The notes beneath the pieces are model-generated. The model made no database searches. It saw only the letters and a list, made by a program, of their open reading frames with translations, and had not been told where the DNA came from. Source: Thecaphora thlaspeos (lineage: Eukaryota > Basidiomycota > Ustilaginomycetes > Urocystidales > Glomosporiaceae). Taken from it: a stretch of 64,000 bases of DNA. Shown piece by piece: positions 31,949 to 43,563 of this stretch. A program made the position numbers and the translations under genes. Position 1 is the first letter of the stretch. Every line of letters begins with the position of its first letter. The stretch covers positions 620,001-684,000 of the forward strand of contig UWYS01000003.1 in the NCBI GenBank assembly GCA_900291925.1, given 5' to 3'.

Positions 31949-34792
31949 TTATTCTCCACCTCGCTTCTTGCCGATCGAAAACGTAAACCCTCCAGCAGCC
32001 GGTGCGCCCGAATCGTTCGAGGCCGGCGCTCCGAACGTAAACCCACCCGATCCCGTCGATGCAGGTGCCGCAGCGAGAGTGCTTCCGAATGTGGAGGTTG
32101 AGCCACTCGCCGGGTTGCTGTCGCCGTTGCTCGCGGCTGGAGGAGCGCCGAACGAAAAGGAAGGTGCTGCAGGTGTCGAGGATGCAGAAGCAGCGGCAGG
32201 GGTGGAAGCACCAAAGGTGAAGGTCGACGAGGACGAGGCCGGCTTGGTGTCGCTCGTCTTGGGGGCGCCGAAAGAGAACGTCGACGTGCTAGCGCTGGTG
32301 GCAGGGGCGGATGTGGTGGGGGCCGGTGTGGAGCCGTTGCCGCCACCGCTGCCACTGCCAAAGGTGAAGGTAGCAGGTGCTGTTGATCCGGCGGGTGCTG
32401 CAGACTCTGTCTTGGGCTGGGAAGCGGCCGTGCCAAAGGTGAACCCGCCGGTAGAAGCGGCTGGCTTCATCTCGCTGCTGGCGGCCGTAGTCGGAGCAGG
32501 GCTGGCGGGTGTGCCGAAGCTGAAGCTTCCCAGGCTCTTGGGCTTATCCTCGGGCTTGGTTGCAGCAGCGGCGGGAGCAGCAGGGGTGGCGGCGGCGGGA
32601 CTGCCGAAGCTGAAAGAAGGAACGCTAGTTGGCTTCGTCTCGGCGGCCTTGACGGGGGCTGCAGTGGAGGACGTCGAGGACAGCCCGCCAGAGGAGAAGC
32701 CAGATGTGAGAGAAAACTTCACTTCGTTTTGCGTAGCCGGGGTATCGGCCTTTTTGGCTGAGGCTAGGCCAGCAAATAGGCTAGTCGCTGATGTTGGAGC
32801 GCTTGCATCAGCTGTAGCGGCAGGCGCGGCTGTACCGGTCGTGTCAGCGGCGGCAGACGCAGCGTGCGCGGCAGAGAGGCTCGCGGCGGCGGGTACCGGG
32901 GCAGCCTGAGGGGCGGGTGAAGGCTTCGGCTGAGATGCGGCCTCCTTTGCCTCCTGCGCTTCTCGCAGCTTCTTGAGTAGAGCCTCTTCTCGCCTGCGCT
33001 TGCTTTCCTCGTCCAGGCCGCTGCGACGTGAGGGCGTCAGGCTTCTTGCGGCGGGCGAGGTGGTCAGGCTGGTCCCAGCGCTGTTCGAGACCGACAACGA
33101 GATCCGCTTGTTGACCTTGGCGGCCGATCCGGGCGTTCCATCGCGCAGTGGAATAGAGTCAGAGCGAGGTGGCGGCGTCCCGACGGGGCGTTGGGAATTG
33201 ACCTCGGATCGCGCCGCACGCAGCGGCGACTGGTGGCGGACGATGCTGTCGCTGTAGAGGAGGTCGTTGTTGCGCAACTTCCTCGGAGTAGAGACGTTTC
33301 GGCCGGCCGTGGCGTCCTCGGCAACTTTGGCCGCGGCCTCCTCTGCCGCCTTTTGCTTAGCTTCGGCCTCACGCTGCCTCTCAGCCTCCTGGAAGCCAAG
33401 CAGCTTCTTCTTACGGGCCTCCTCGTACTCCCGCTCGGACAGGAAGCGCTCGACGTAGACTTGGATCTTCTGCTTGGCGTCCGGGTGCTGCGAGTCCTTG
33501 GGCATGTTGTACTTGGGTCGCATCTCGACGACGACGGTGGCGCGGCGACGGACGCCGTCCTCGCCAATCTGCCAGCGCAGTCCGTTGAGGTCGGTCCACT
33601 CATCGCCGGGCTCACGATCGTCGGAGGTGTCTACCTTGCGCTTGCCCTTCCCCTTCCCGTTCGACGGTCGAGGCCGGCTTCCGGCAAGCGCGAGCGACTC
33701 TCGATCGGTTTCGATGCGGTCGGCGCCAAAGTCGTCGAGCGAGGCCATCTCCTCGTCCTCCAGCTGATACTCGCGATCCGAGAGCGTCGGCTGGTCGGAT
33801 GGCGTCGATTTGCTGGCCTTGCCACGCTTCTTGCTTTGAATGATGCGAGTCGACGCTCCGGCCGTGCTCTCGGCTCCGTCAACCTGGTCGACATCCCTCT
33901 TCTTGCCCCTGCGACCTTGCTGTGCAGGCGGCGGTGATGCATCGGCCATGTCGTGATCTTCGTCGTCATCCTCTTCCTCGTAGTCGATCGAGTCATAGTC
34001 GTCGCCGGACAACTCCTGCAGAGGGGCGGCGCGGGTCCTCCTCTTGACGGTGCGATCGCCCGACACACTGTCGTCGACACCGTCCCGGACTTCGGAGGGG
34101 CCTCGCTTCTTGGAGGTTCGGGCAGTAATGGCGCGGCGCTCGAGGTTCTCCTGGTCGATCTTCTGGCTTTTCTTCTTCGACTGACTTGCGTCGACGCTGC
34201 CAGTCATGCTGTCGGTGTCGCTGAGGCCGTGCTTGCGGGTGGTCAGAGACGACCATGTGATCGCCTTCTCCTCGCGCGGGGACGCGGCGGAAAAGTCCCT
34301 CGTAGGATAGAGCCTCTGCTGGACGGCCGTGGCGGAGTCGTCGTCATAGCGGAAAGCTCCGGGCCATCTCGGCTCTGGCTTGACGTCGGCGTGCGTGCGG
34401 AGGTTACCGCTGCTCCTGTGCCTCAGGTAGCCGGACTGTGCCAAGGTGGAGTCGATGGACGTCTGGTGCTTTGTCGGCGAGGATCGAACGAAAAGACGGG
34501 GCGACGAGATGGGTGAGGCGGCTGCGGCTGCGGCTCCATTCGACTTGAACGGGCTGGGTCGAGGGCGGTGGGCGGCGGCATCTTGGCTCTCCTGGCGCTT
34601 CTTGAGCGCATCGGCCCGTGCTATGCCAAAGGGACGAGCGTCGGTGTCGGGGATGCCAGCTCTTCGGCGCTGATCGAGGGCGAAGTGCTTTGCTCGCTGG
34701 GCGTATTCGAGCTTGATGTAGACGGCGTAGGCATAGTAAGCAGCGATCGAGACGACGAGCAGGACGAGTGTGTTGAAGCTGAACAGCGCCAT
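31949..34792 (-). CDS. membrane-anchored FG-repeat nucleoporin (POM121-like layout)
   Basis: Single-exon gene of 947 residues, ATG 34790-34792. A hydrophobic helix lies at the very N-terminus (residues about 2-25: FNTLVLLVVSIAAYYAYAVYI) and could be a membrane anchor. Disordered, basic and acidic stretches follow, with candidate nuclear localisation signals (KRRTRA, GRRGKKRD). A conserved-looking central block around residues 400-465 (WTDLNGLRWQIGEDGVRRR ... YNMPKDSQHPD) leads into a coiled, charged helix. The C-terminal 230 residues contain about nine FxFG motifs (FSFGSP, FSFGTP, FTFGTA, FTFGSG, FSFGAP, FTFGAS and others) and end FTFSIGKKRGGE. FxFG repeats line the nuclear pore channel and bind karyopherins. 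A transmembrane anchor plus FG tail is the arrangement of vertebrate POM121. Orthology to POM121 is not claimed; fungal Nup1/Nup60-type relatives are the alternative. Confidence 0.75.
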   Translation of the reverse strand: MALFSFNTLVLLVVSIAAYYAYAVYIKLEYAQRAKHFALDQRRRAGIPDTDARPFGIARADALKKRQESQDAAAHRPRPSPFKSNGAAAAAASPISSPRLFVRSSPTKHQTSIDSTLAQSGYLRHRSSGNLRTHADVKPEPRWPGAFRYDDDSATAVQQRLYPTRDFSAASPREEKAITWSSLTTRKHGLSDTDSMTGSVDASQSKKKSQKIDQENLERRAITARTSKKRGPSEVRDGVDDSVSGDRTVKRRTRAAPLQELSGDDYDSIDYEEEDDDEDHDMADASPPPAQQGRRGKKRDVDQVDGAESTAGASTRIIQSKKRGKASKSTPSDQPTLSDREYQLEDEEMASLDDFGADRIETDRESLALAGSRPRPSNGKGKGKRKVDTSDDREPGDEWTDLNGLRWQIGEDGVRRRATVVVEMRPKYNMPKDSQHPDAKQKIQVYVERFLSEREYEEARKKKLLGFQEAERQREAEAKQKAAEEAAAKVAEDATAGRNVSTPRKLRNNDLLYSDSIVRHQSPLRAARSEVNSQRPVGTPPPRSDSIPLRDGTPGSAAKVNKRISLSVSNSAGTSLTTSPAARSLTPSRRSGLDEESKRRREEALLKKLREAQEAKEAASQPKPSPAPQAAPVPAAASLSAAHAASAAADTTGTAAPAATADASAPTSATSLFAGLASAKKADTPATQNEVKFSLTSGFSSGGLSSTSSTAAPVKAAETKPTSVPSFSFGSPAAATPAAPAAAATKPEDKPKSLGSFSFGTPASPAPTTAASSEMKPAASTGGFTFGTAASQPKTESAAPAGSTAPATFTFGSGSGGGNGSTPAPTTSAPATSASTSTFSFGAPKTSDTKPASSSSTFTFGASTPAAASASSTPAAPSFSFGAPPAASNGDSNPASGSTSTFGSTLAAAPASTGSGGFTFGAPASNDSGAPAAGGFTFSIGKKRGGE

Positions 34793-35320
34793 GGTGATGG
34801 AGAGCGGGGTGGGGAAGGGGCGCTATATCATAGCACAGGGGCGGCACCTCTAGCCTGACAAGACTCAGGACGACGAGTGAGTGGGTAAGGACAGCGTGAA
34901 GTGATGGCGTTGGTGATGACGGTGGTGTCGGTGGTGTTGGTGGTGTCGGTGGTGGTTGGGACGACGACGACGATGAGTAAGGTAGGATCAGGGGGTCAGA
35001 GAGGAAAGGGGCAAAAGAGAGCCGCCGCAAAAAAGGCGCGGAAAATGACACGCAAACCTCGCTCCACTTAGCTCGTCGCGCGCCCCTCTTCTTGATAGAC
35101 ACGCAGGCAGGCACGCACTCGTCCAGGGTGGGCCGCCATAGGGGCAAGAGGCATGATGGTGGTACAGGTGGCAGCTCTGCAGGCCGCACAAACGGCATGT
35201 CGTTCTAGTGTACGCGCAGAGACGGACACCAGAGAGAGAACAGGGCTTGCCCTCGATCACAAGCACACAGAGCCCGCGACCATGTCGGGCGGGGTAACGC
35301 TTGCCCGACGGGCCCCAAGA
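34793..35320. other. intergenic promoter region
   Basis: It lies between the stop of the CUE-like gene (35321) and the start of the nucleoporin gene (34792), both on -. It includes GGTGTTGGTGGTGTC-type repeats near 34915-34960, which are pyrimidine-rich on the - strand. No gene is seen. Confidence 0.6.
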
Positions 35321-38300
35321 TCAGACGGGCAACCTTCCGAGTGACTGGTCTTGCAGATAGTCACCCTGATGACATCGGGGCAAAGGATGGCGGGGCAAAG
35401 ATGGCATTAGAAGGCGGCAGCGTCAGTTTCCGACGAGAGACCGCCAGCGCATCGCCATTAGCTCCCGCCCAAGTCTCACTCACGATTGCGACGAGGTCAT
35501 TGCCCTTTGTTTTCTTCAGGTAGTAGGCCAGCGTCTCGGTATCGGCGTCCGGTAAGACGTCAGACAGCTTGCTGAGCGCCTCCTTGAAGCCCGGATCGTT
35601 GGCCGTCGCAGCGCTGGGGTCCGGGCTGCTCAGTCCCACGCCTCGAATCCTTTCGCGCACGGTGCCGTACGAAAATGAGCTCCGCACGGCGGACATGGCG
35701 CTGCCTCTGCTGCCGCCCAACAGCGATCCTGACGAGCTGGAGCGGCCGTTCTTCGGCCGTTGCTGGGCATCGCTGCCCCAATAGGGCTGCTCCATCTCGG
35801 GCGACGCGATCACCGGCGACGAAGCTATCGCACCGCCGCCATCGTTGGAGACGCGCGGAGGCTGGAACGCCCCGGCAGGCGAAGCCTGGCTCCCGCCGGC
35901 CGATGCGCGATTGATGTCGTTCGAGCTGCTCCGGCCAACGCTGCTGAAGAAGCCCGGTCCGCTGCCGGATCCGGGGGCGCGTGGGCCCATCGGCGAAGGA
36001 CGACTTCCCATGGGAGAGGTCACAGTGGGGGAAGAGGCATAGTTCTGCCGCTCGCTGACCGTCGGGAGCCTGCTGGCGCTGGTGCTCTCGCCGAGACCCG
36101 ATGTGCGACCGTAGTTGCCGGCATCGGCACCGCCCACGTCGGCCGCATCGATGCTGCGGCGTTCATTCGCCAGCGGAATGGGGGCTGAGATCGTCTTGCC
36201 CTTGGCCCTGCTACGGCTCGGTCCGCCGACGGCTCCGGCGATCGAGGCGAGCCCGCCCTGCGCGATGCTGGACACCGAGCCACCGGGCGCTCGCCGGCTG
36301 CCCTTGCGCCCAAGGCTGCTGAAGAAGTTGCCGCCGGTGACGGAGCGCGAATTGCCGCTGCTCGACGATGACGTCAGCCCGCTCGACTTAGCCACCGTGT
36401 GCGACGATCCGGCCTCGTGGTTGAGATGAAGCGGCTGGCTGACCGACGAGGTGGCGAAGCTGCTGTTGTTCGAGTTCGAGTTTGGCCTCTGGTCTACCAG
36501 CAAGGGGTACGGCAGGTTGGCCGGGACCCAGCCCGGCGGCGACTCGGGCATCGTCGGCAGCGTCGAGACGAGTTCCTTGGCCTTGCCGCCGTCTCCTCTC
36601 ATTGGGAACGTCATGTCGGAGCGAACCGAGGCCGCGTACGAGCCTTTGTTGCGCACGTGCGTCCGGCAAAAGTCGGGCTCATTTGGCGCAGTCTGTGTAT
36701 CCTGGGACTGTCGGCCTAGCTCTGTCGACCGATCGGGAAAGGAAAGATAGTGAGGCGCGGGGTGAGCGTCGAGGTTCAAAAGGGAAGGGGCAAGCACCCC
36801 CGTCAGTCGCACGTTCATCTTGCCTCGCTAAAGGCTACCCGCTACGAACTCACGCTGCCGCTTTGCGGGACGCTGGACAGCATCCATCCACAGCTCGAGC
36901 CCCGTCTGCAATGTCAGAAGCTCGTTCGTAAATTGCGCGTACAACTTGGCGCGCTCCCACGGCGCCGCCTTTTTCTTGCCTGTGACGGTCTGACTGAGAA
37001 AGGCGCCGGGAAAGGCAACCGTCCGGCCGTAGATCTCGATCCGGATGATGGGCCGGGCCTCTACAGGCCGAGCTTCTTCCCGTACCGCGCTCTGCAGGCT
37101 GAGCGAGGTGGCCGCATTCGGGGGCTGCCTCTCACCGTATGGCGAGGCCAGCGCGAGACCAGCAGGGTCTTGAGCGACCACCTGGCCCGTGGAAGCAGCG
37201 AGTCGGCCGGCATCGTCGAAACGCGACGACGCTGTAGGCTTCGGCGTCCGAAGATCCTGGTCGGAACACGGGAGCTGCGATCCTGCCGCCAGTTGGCGCG
37301 ACCCGTCCTTAGCTACAGCACCGTAGATGGTGTTGGACGACTCGTCAGTGCTGCCGAAGCTGAGGTCCTGCATGGCCGACGAGACCGCTGCCGTCAACTC
37401 TTCGATGCCGGCCGAGGTCTGCGACACAGCAGACGCGGGCTCAACGATCTCCATCGGTCCTCCGCCGTCGTTTGCGCCCTCAAAGGAGGCCCTGCTCCCG
37501 GTATTGTTGACGGCGACAGCATCCTGGAAGGAAGTGTCGACCTCGGCCTCTGAGCCGTGCGAGTAATCGGACGGCGCCGAGTAGCCGGAGACTGTAGAGC
37601 TCCGCGAGAGCGGGACGACCTCTCTCCCCGACAGCCTGCGCGGGTCGCGAGACGGCCGGTCGACGGAATCAACGCTCCGTCTGGGCAGCGCATCTCCCAC
37701 CAGCGCTTCGGTCCGCCTCGGCGGCTTGACCTCTCCCGGCGCCGAGTCTTTCGAGGCCGACGAGACCTGCGGGCTCGCGGCCGCTTCGCTCTGCTGCCAG
37801 CGCAGCCTGGCCCTCTCCCTCGCCTCCTTGAGGGTCTTGGGACGGGCACCTCCCTCAGACGTGTCTCCGGCAAGCAACTCGCGTTCCAGCTTGGCCTGCT
37901 CCTCCGAATTTGGCTCCGAGTCTCTGCTGTCGGGGCGCGGTAGGCTGTCAGGTCGGGAAGTGCCGCCGGGCGACAGTTCCTTGTTGCAATGGCGCGGTGA
38001 CTTGACAGGATCTTCGCTTACCGCCTGTAGGGCTTCGCCGCGGGAGGAAGGCTTGGAGGTGGGCGCCTCCTGCGGGGCCTGAAAGGTGTCCTTCGCTGGC
38101 GACTCCTCGCCGGTGCTCGGACCTCGCCTCGCCTCGCCCAAAGTTGAGCGAAGGCTGACGCCGTTATCGTGCGAGGTCATGACCGCACGCTTCTCTGGCG
38201 AGTCAGAGCTGCCGGAAGAGATGCCGAGGCCCTCGCGCAGCTCAACCGTGTCGGTGCTAGCACGGCCGTGTCTGCGGTAGTCCGAGGACCGGAGGATCTC

Positions 38301-39388
38301 GGAGCTGCTCCGCCGGAGCGGGATCTGCGAGCTGTGGAGCGCCAGCGACGGCCGCCGCGACACCGCCTTTGATGCGGAGCGGTCGACGTCTTCGAACAGG
38401 AGTGACGTCCAGCCGGATGCCGACATCCTTGCTTGTGGAGAAGTACTGTGGCCTAGGTTCGGGGAGACGACCTCCTCGTCGCGGTTGAAGCTGCTTGTCC
38501 GCTGCGGTACCGGCGGTGAGGCAAGGTGCGCATCTCTGGCGAGGCCGCTGTCCTTGCTGCCGTTGCCGAAACTGCCCACGCTGTGTTGCCGACGTGGATC
38601 GCCCTCCGGGTAGCCGCTGCCTTTGCCGTACTCTGCGTCGGGCTCGGTCAGGGATAGGCCCGGGCGGGAGTAGGTGGAGTCGGCTGACTGCGTGGGTGCA
38701 AAGTAGGCGCTTTGACAGACCTCGCCGCCCACCAGATCGTCGTCGTCGTAGTGCGAACCTTCGCTGTCGCCGTCGCCGCCGTCACCGCCGTCTGACCGAG
38801 CACCTATGCTGCCATAGGCGTTTCCCCTCGTCAGGCCGGAGCTGTCCCCGGGCCGAGTGCGCCAGGCGTCGCGTCCTTCTGCGGCTGCATCTGCGCCTCC
38901 GCATCCGCCGGTCGTGCCGCTGGCCTGAGAGGGCCTGATATTCTTGAAAACCTCTGCGTCGAACCCAGCGACCGAATCTCGTTTGCCGCTCGCCGCTGGC
39001 TCCGGGTCTCGCACCGAGGCCGCCGTCCACTCCGACGAGGAGCGCGCCATGAAGGATGGACGGCCGACAGCCTGACCGGCGCCGATGGCCGGAGAGCGCG
39101 AGGCGTGATCTGCCGGTCTGGCGGGCAACGGGGGAGGGTTGGCCGGTGTCGCTTGCGCAAAATAGCTGCTGCTGCCGCCGCCCTGGCCTTGTGTACAGGC
39201 CAACGAGATGTCGGCGACGGCGGCACCGGGGCTGACGTCGTACGACGAGCTGACGACGGCGGCCGGGTTTGGCTTGGCGTAGGGGCTTACGGACCGTGCG
39301 TAGAGGTCGAGAAGGCTGGCATTGGATACGCCCAAACTTCCAGCGTTGGAGGCGAACGACGTGCTGAGGTGCGAATCCGTCGTGTCTG
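35321..39388 (-). CDS. large disordered protein with C-terminal CUE-like domain (5' end unresolved)
   Basis: Exons supported on the - strand are about 39388-36854, 36721-35484 and 35365-35321 (about 1270 residues). The most 5' exon seems to begin after an acceptor (CATTCCAG) near 39388. The open frame above it has no ATG, so a short first exon with the start lies in 39390-39750 but was not identified; a later ATG near 39050 is the alternative. Most of the chain is Ser-rich and disordered. A conserved patch spans the second-last intron (GRTVAFPGAF, APWERAKLYAQFTNELL). The C-terminus has a CUE-like three-helix segment (FKEALSKLSDVLPDADTETL), and its end (LVAI-GDYLQDQSLGRLPV) is restored across the last intron. 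CUE domains usually bind ubiquitin. Function is otherwise unknown. Confidence 0.7.
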
Positions 39389-39756
39389 GAATGATTGCCC
39401 GATGAAAGGCCAGCCAAGAGAGCAGCGGGAAGGAGGGGGGAGCGTATGGGCGTTGATGATGGTGGTGAGGAAGAGGCAGACGCTGCGCAGATGTGGGTTG
39501 CGTGCCCGGCCCGTGTGCGCTTGGGCCAAGGGCGGGCACGCGTCGCTGTGCCTTTCAAGCCGTCTTTGGCCCGAGGTGGGTGGTGCCAGCGCTCGTGCAA
39601 TCTCGTCCCCTTTACCTCACTACCACCATCACCATCGCCAACAGGCATCCATCATCATCGCAGCTTCACTCTGGGCCAGCTCGTCCGTTGCCACAGATAC
39701 ACTAGCACAGCAGTGGCCCGCCCTTGGCTGGCGCAACGTCTCCCATTACGGCGACT
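39389..39756. promoter_or_regulatory. compact head-to-head promoter
   Basis: The CUE-like gene (-) and the F-BAR RhoGAP gene (+) diverge from within less than 400 bases. This interval must hold both promoters, the RhoGAP leader and the missing first exon of the - gene. No TATA box stands out. It contains a CATCATCATC/ACCACC stretch near 39620-39660. Confidence 0.5.
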
Positions 39757-42700
39757 ATGCCGCCCGGCCAGAGCAAGGCCGCCGACTTCTTCGACATGGA
39801 GTCCCTCGGAATCGGCCTCTCACAGGCTGGCCGCAAGTCTGCAGAGTACCTCTCCCGCACCGCCTCCAGCAACGGCAACACACACGATGGCGCTATCACC
39901 TCGGCAGCAGAGATCGCTGCCTCGCTCCTCGAAACGTTCCGCGTCACCCTCGACGAGGTGGACAGCTACATCTCCCTCTATGAGGGCAGGCTCAAGCTTG
40001 AGGAGGACTACGTCCGCAGCTTCAGGCAGCTCGTGGAGAGGCAGAAGGAGCTCGACGCCCGCGTCAATGCCAAAATGGCCAGCGTTACCGGCCTCCTCCC
40101 TGATACCGTCCAGTTCCTGGGGATCCGGCGCGGATGGCGCGAGCTGCGCGCAGACGACCTCCGCGAGCTTGACGCACGAGCGCACGCCGTCGAGACAATC
40201 AAGCAGGCCGTCCTGACCCCCCTGCTCGCCTTTCGTGACTCGCAGGAGCGCATCCGCAAGCGCGTCAAAGAGGACCTCCGCAGAAGCCTCTCGCACTACG
40301 ACGACATGCGCAACTCGACCCTCCCCAGGATACGAAGGGCTTACGAGAAAAAGGCCGAAGAGGTCGAGCAGCTTCAGCTTCAGCAAAAGGCCGTCGAGGA
40401 GCAGAGGACGCTCCTCGCAACGCGCACCAAGGAGAGGGAGCGCGAGGGCAGCGGCAGCTCGCCCGGGGCGTGCGTCTCGTCGCCCGAGCCCGACACCGAT
40501 GGTGGCGTGGTGCATCGAAGGTCTGGCAGCATGAGGAAGCCCCACTCTCGCGCAACCTCGTGCAGCTCCGCCCAGTCGCTGGGCGTCTCACAGCGGGAGG
40601 CGATGAGCGCCGACGATCTCTCCTCGCCCGTCTCGTCGCCGCGAAGGCCCGACGTCCCGCTCTCGGCTTCCCTGCCCCCGTCGGGTCATGCGAACGAGTC
40701 GCTACCAAGCCCCAACTCGGAGCGGAATCGGCCCAACTTCTTTGAGGCCCTCAAGAGCCGCGAAGGGTGGGAGGCGGCGCGCAAAGAAGCTCCTAAGAAG
40801 ATTGGAGCGCTCCTCAACAGGATGCGAGAAGGCCGCGAGGCGGGCCCTGCAGCGGGGAGTGCAGGCCACCACGGCTCCGGTAGCTATGCCGAAGGCAGCG
40901 GCAACGCCATTACCGGGCTCGGCGCGACGGTCGGCGACACGATCCGCCATGGGCTTGGAGGCAGCCTCGGCAACGGTCCTGGCTCGATGCGGGCAACCCA
41001 GATCATTGCGCTCAAGCAGATCAAGGCGAAGCGCGAGGTCGACGAGCTCGACAAGAGCTACCGCAAAGCCATCTTTGACCTCGAGACGTCGCGCATACGA
41101 AGGGCCAAGACGATCATGGCCGCCGTCACGTCTGTGGTCGAGTGCCGCAGCGAGCTCGCCCATACCGCCCAGGCCGTGGAGATGCAGTCGCAGCGCAGCA
41201 TGGTTGCGCTCTACTCGCAGGGCGTCGGCCTGCACGAACACGGCATCGACGTCGTCAAACTGGCCCTCGTCGACCTGGACAGCGAGCTGGCGGAGTTCGC
41301 ACAGAAACTGCCGAATGCGCAGGACCTCAACGAGCAGCGGGTTACGTACGTCAACTAGTGAGTCAGAACGCCGCGAGCCCTCCCGTTCTCTTCCTCACTC
41401 CCTCCACGGAGTGACTAGAGTTCTGACCGACTGACTTGCCTTTTGCTTGCACCTCTCCCCGCAGCTGGCATGGCGAGCTCAAGAATCTGCTCTTCGGAAC
41501 GCCGCTCACCGACTACCCTCTGACGGTGCCCTACCGCCTCAGCGACACGGTGGCACCTCCTTTGATTGTAACGAAGTGCATCGCCTTCATTGAGGCCCAT
41601 GCGCTTGGCCAGGAAGGGATCTATCGCCTCTCCGCTCGGCAGTCGAGTGTGAAGGCGCTGAAGGTCGCCATCGAAAAGGACGAGCTAGGCTTCCAATTCG
41701 ACCCGGAGAAGGATGAGCCGTCTGCGGTCGCCGGCGTCTTCAAGGACTACCTGAGGCAGCTGCCCGAGCCAGTCATGGCCATCCCTTGGCCCGAGCGGAT
41801 CAAGTATACTCACGAGAGAGATGAGCACATCCGGACCGGCTTCGCCATTCTCAAGGGCCGTCTCCGGAGGCTGTGAGTGCATTCCGAAGGAACGAAGGCA
41901 GATGCTCCTTGCGGAGCGGAGAAGCCGAGATTTCGGGCCAATAGCTGACCGCACGTCAGCCTTCCCTCTGCCGTCGTGTCGCCAGTCCGCCTATCCACCA
42001 GGTGACGCTCAAAGTGATCGTGTTCCATCTCGCCAAGGTCGCAGAGCATGCGAACGTCAATAAGATGACGGCAGCCAACCTCTCGGTTGTATTCTCGCCG
42101 TGCCTGCTGTCCGAAGCAGACCACGAGACGACCAGCGTGGCCGCGGCCATGGTGAGTAGCGCGCCTCGGCGGTTGTACTTTGTGCCCATCCGCACTTTAC
42201 TAACGTCGTCTCGTCCCACTCTGATCTCGCTGGCCGTCGGATCTGCAGGAAGAGGACAAGACCTTGGAGGACATGATCCTGTACTGCAAAGAGATTTTCG
42301 ACCTCAAGACGGCGGGCGCGCCCATCCTCCCACCCGTCCCGTTTGCCCGGAGTGAAGAGCTCTCTCGGGCCGGGCAGGGGGCGGCCGATGCAGCATTTGC
42401 AGCCAGCTCCACCGCATCGAGCACGGCGCCCTCCGTCATGGCAGTGGCAAGTTCCGACGATCCGTCAGCCTTGACAGGCGCTACCGATCTGAAGCGCAGC
42501 AATGCGCTCGTTCCTCCCGGGATCGGCTCGAGCGCCATCGAGCAGGACGAGTCGCTGCTCCTTCAGCCGCAGCCTGCGATGCCGACGACGCCAGAGAGGT
42601 CGCGCTCGAACGCATCGATCAAGAGCCTCAGCCCGCGCCAGAACTCGGTCACCGCTTCGATCAGGGCTTTCGAAGCCAAGACGCCCCCACCCGCCCTACC

Positions 42701-43241
42701 CCGTCTCAACACCTCTTCTATCCGCAAGAAGAACGGTGACGCCGTTGGCGGCGACGGGTCGGTACCACCCCACGCCAACAGCGTCGACGTCCCACCATCT
42801 CAGACGACTCTCACCGGCGTTGCAACAGCACATCAAGCCGGTACCGATCCCTTTCCCGACCCTGCCTCAGCTCTGACGGTTGCATGCGATGCAGCGACTG
42901 TCGATTCCCCAGCGGCGCTTTCAGGCGACACGAGCCATGTCTACCTCGCAGCCAGCTCTGCGCTGTCGGCATCACTACTGACGTCTCATTCCTCGAGCGC
43001 ACAAGATACCCTACTGGCTCCAGGGAGGCTGACGCCTTCCAGTCTTCGATCTCCGTTGGACTTTGTCATCGATTCGGCGAATGCGTCACACGGGCACGAG
43101 ACGTTCTCGGCTGGTGACGAGCAGGAAGGTGGCGCCACGTCGGTCGTCACGTCGGCAAAGGCCGGAGAAGGCGTGACAACGTCGGACAAGACGCTCCAGT
43201 TTGACTGGACGAACACGCCAGGACACCTTTCTACTCATTGA
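39757..43241 (+). CDS. RGD1: F-BAR and RhoGAP domain protein (Rgd1 type)
   Basis: GTPase-activating protein for Rho-family GTPases, tethered to curved membrane by an F-BAR domain (cell polarity, cytokinesis, wall integrity). Exons are 39757-41357, 41465-41872, 41986-42151 and 42249-43241, giving 1055 residues. The start is the first ATG in frame. The F-BAR begins near residue 45 (LLETFRVTLDEVDSYISLYE) and runs to about 240. It resumes at about 410-530 (QIIALKQIKAKREVDELDKS) after a disordered insert of about 170 residues. The RhoGAP domain covers about 555-720: APPLIVTKCIAFIEA, arginine finger in GIYRLSA (Arg588), and NKMTAANLSVVFSPCLL. The third exon was started at 41986 because this restores the family motif LPPIHQVTLK. 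The last 330 residues are disordered. It starts head to head with the CUE-like gene. Confidence 0.92.
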
Positions 43242-43563
43242 TCTGTCGTCTCTCTTGCGATCGTTGCCTGTTCCCTTACTCTTATCTCACAGCATCTTCT
43301 TGTACATACCAAACGCGAGCGCATCCTCGTAGCATTTCCATTGCACGGACATTATACGCATTCTCTCCACAGCTTCTTCAATATTAGCCAAGCACGACGA
43401 CCCTAGCACACATCCTTACACGTCGAAATCCCACACGAGCAAAAGAAAACGAAGCCAACGATCGATGCACTGATGGAATTCAGGTGGAGCAACGAATCCC
43501 TCATCCTCATCTCCTTCCGCCCGGCAATTCCGCCATGGGCGTCCTGGCGACCTGGAATTCCTC
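43242..43563. other. short convergent intergenic region
   Basis: This is the 3' end space between the RhoGAP gene (+) and the ankyrin-DIL gene (-). It is AT-richer than its surroundings. No other feature is seen. Confidence 0.6.

Noticed and set aside
41956..41985. Acceptor at the first CAG (GCACGTCAG) for RhoGAP exon 3
   Set aside because: It gives a non-family sequence. The acceptor before 41986 restores LPPIHQVTLK.
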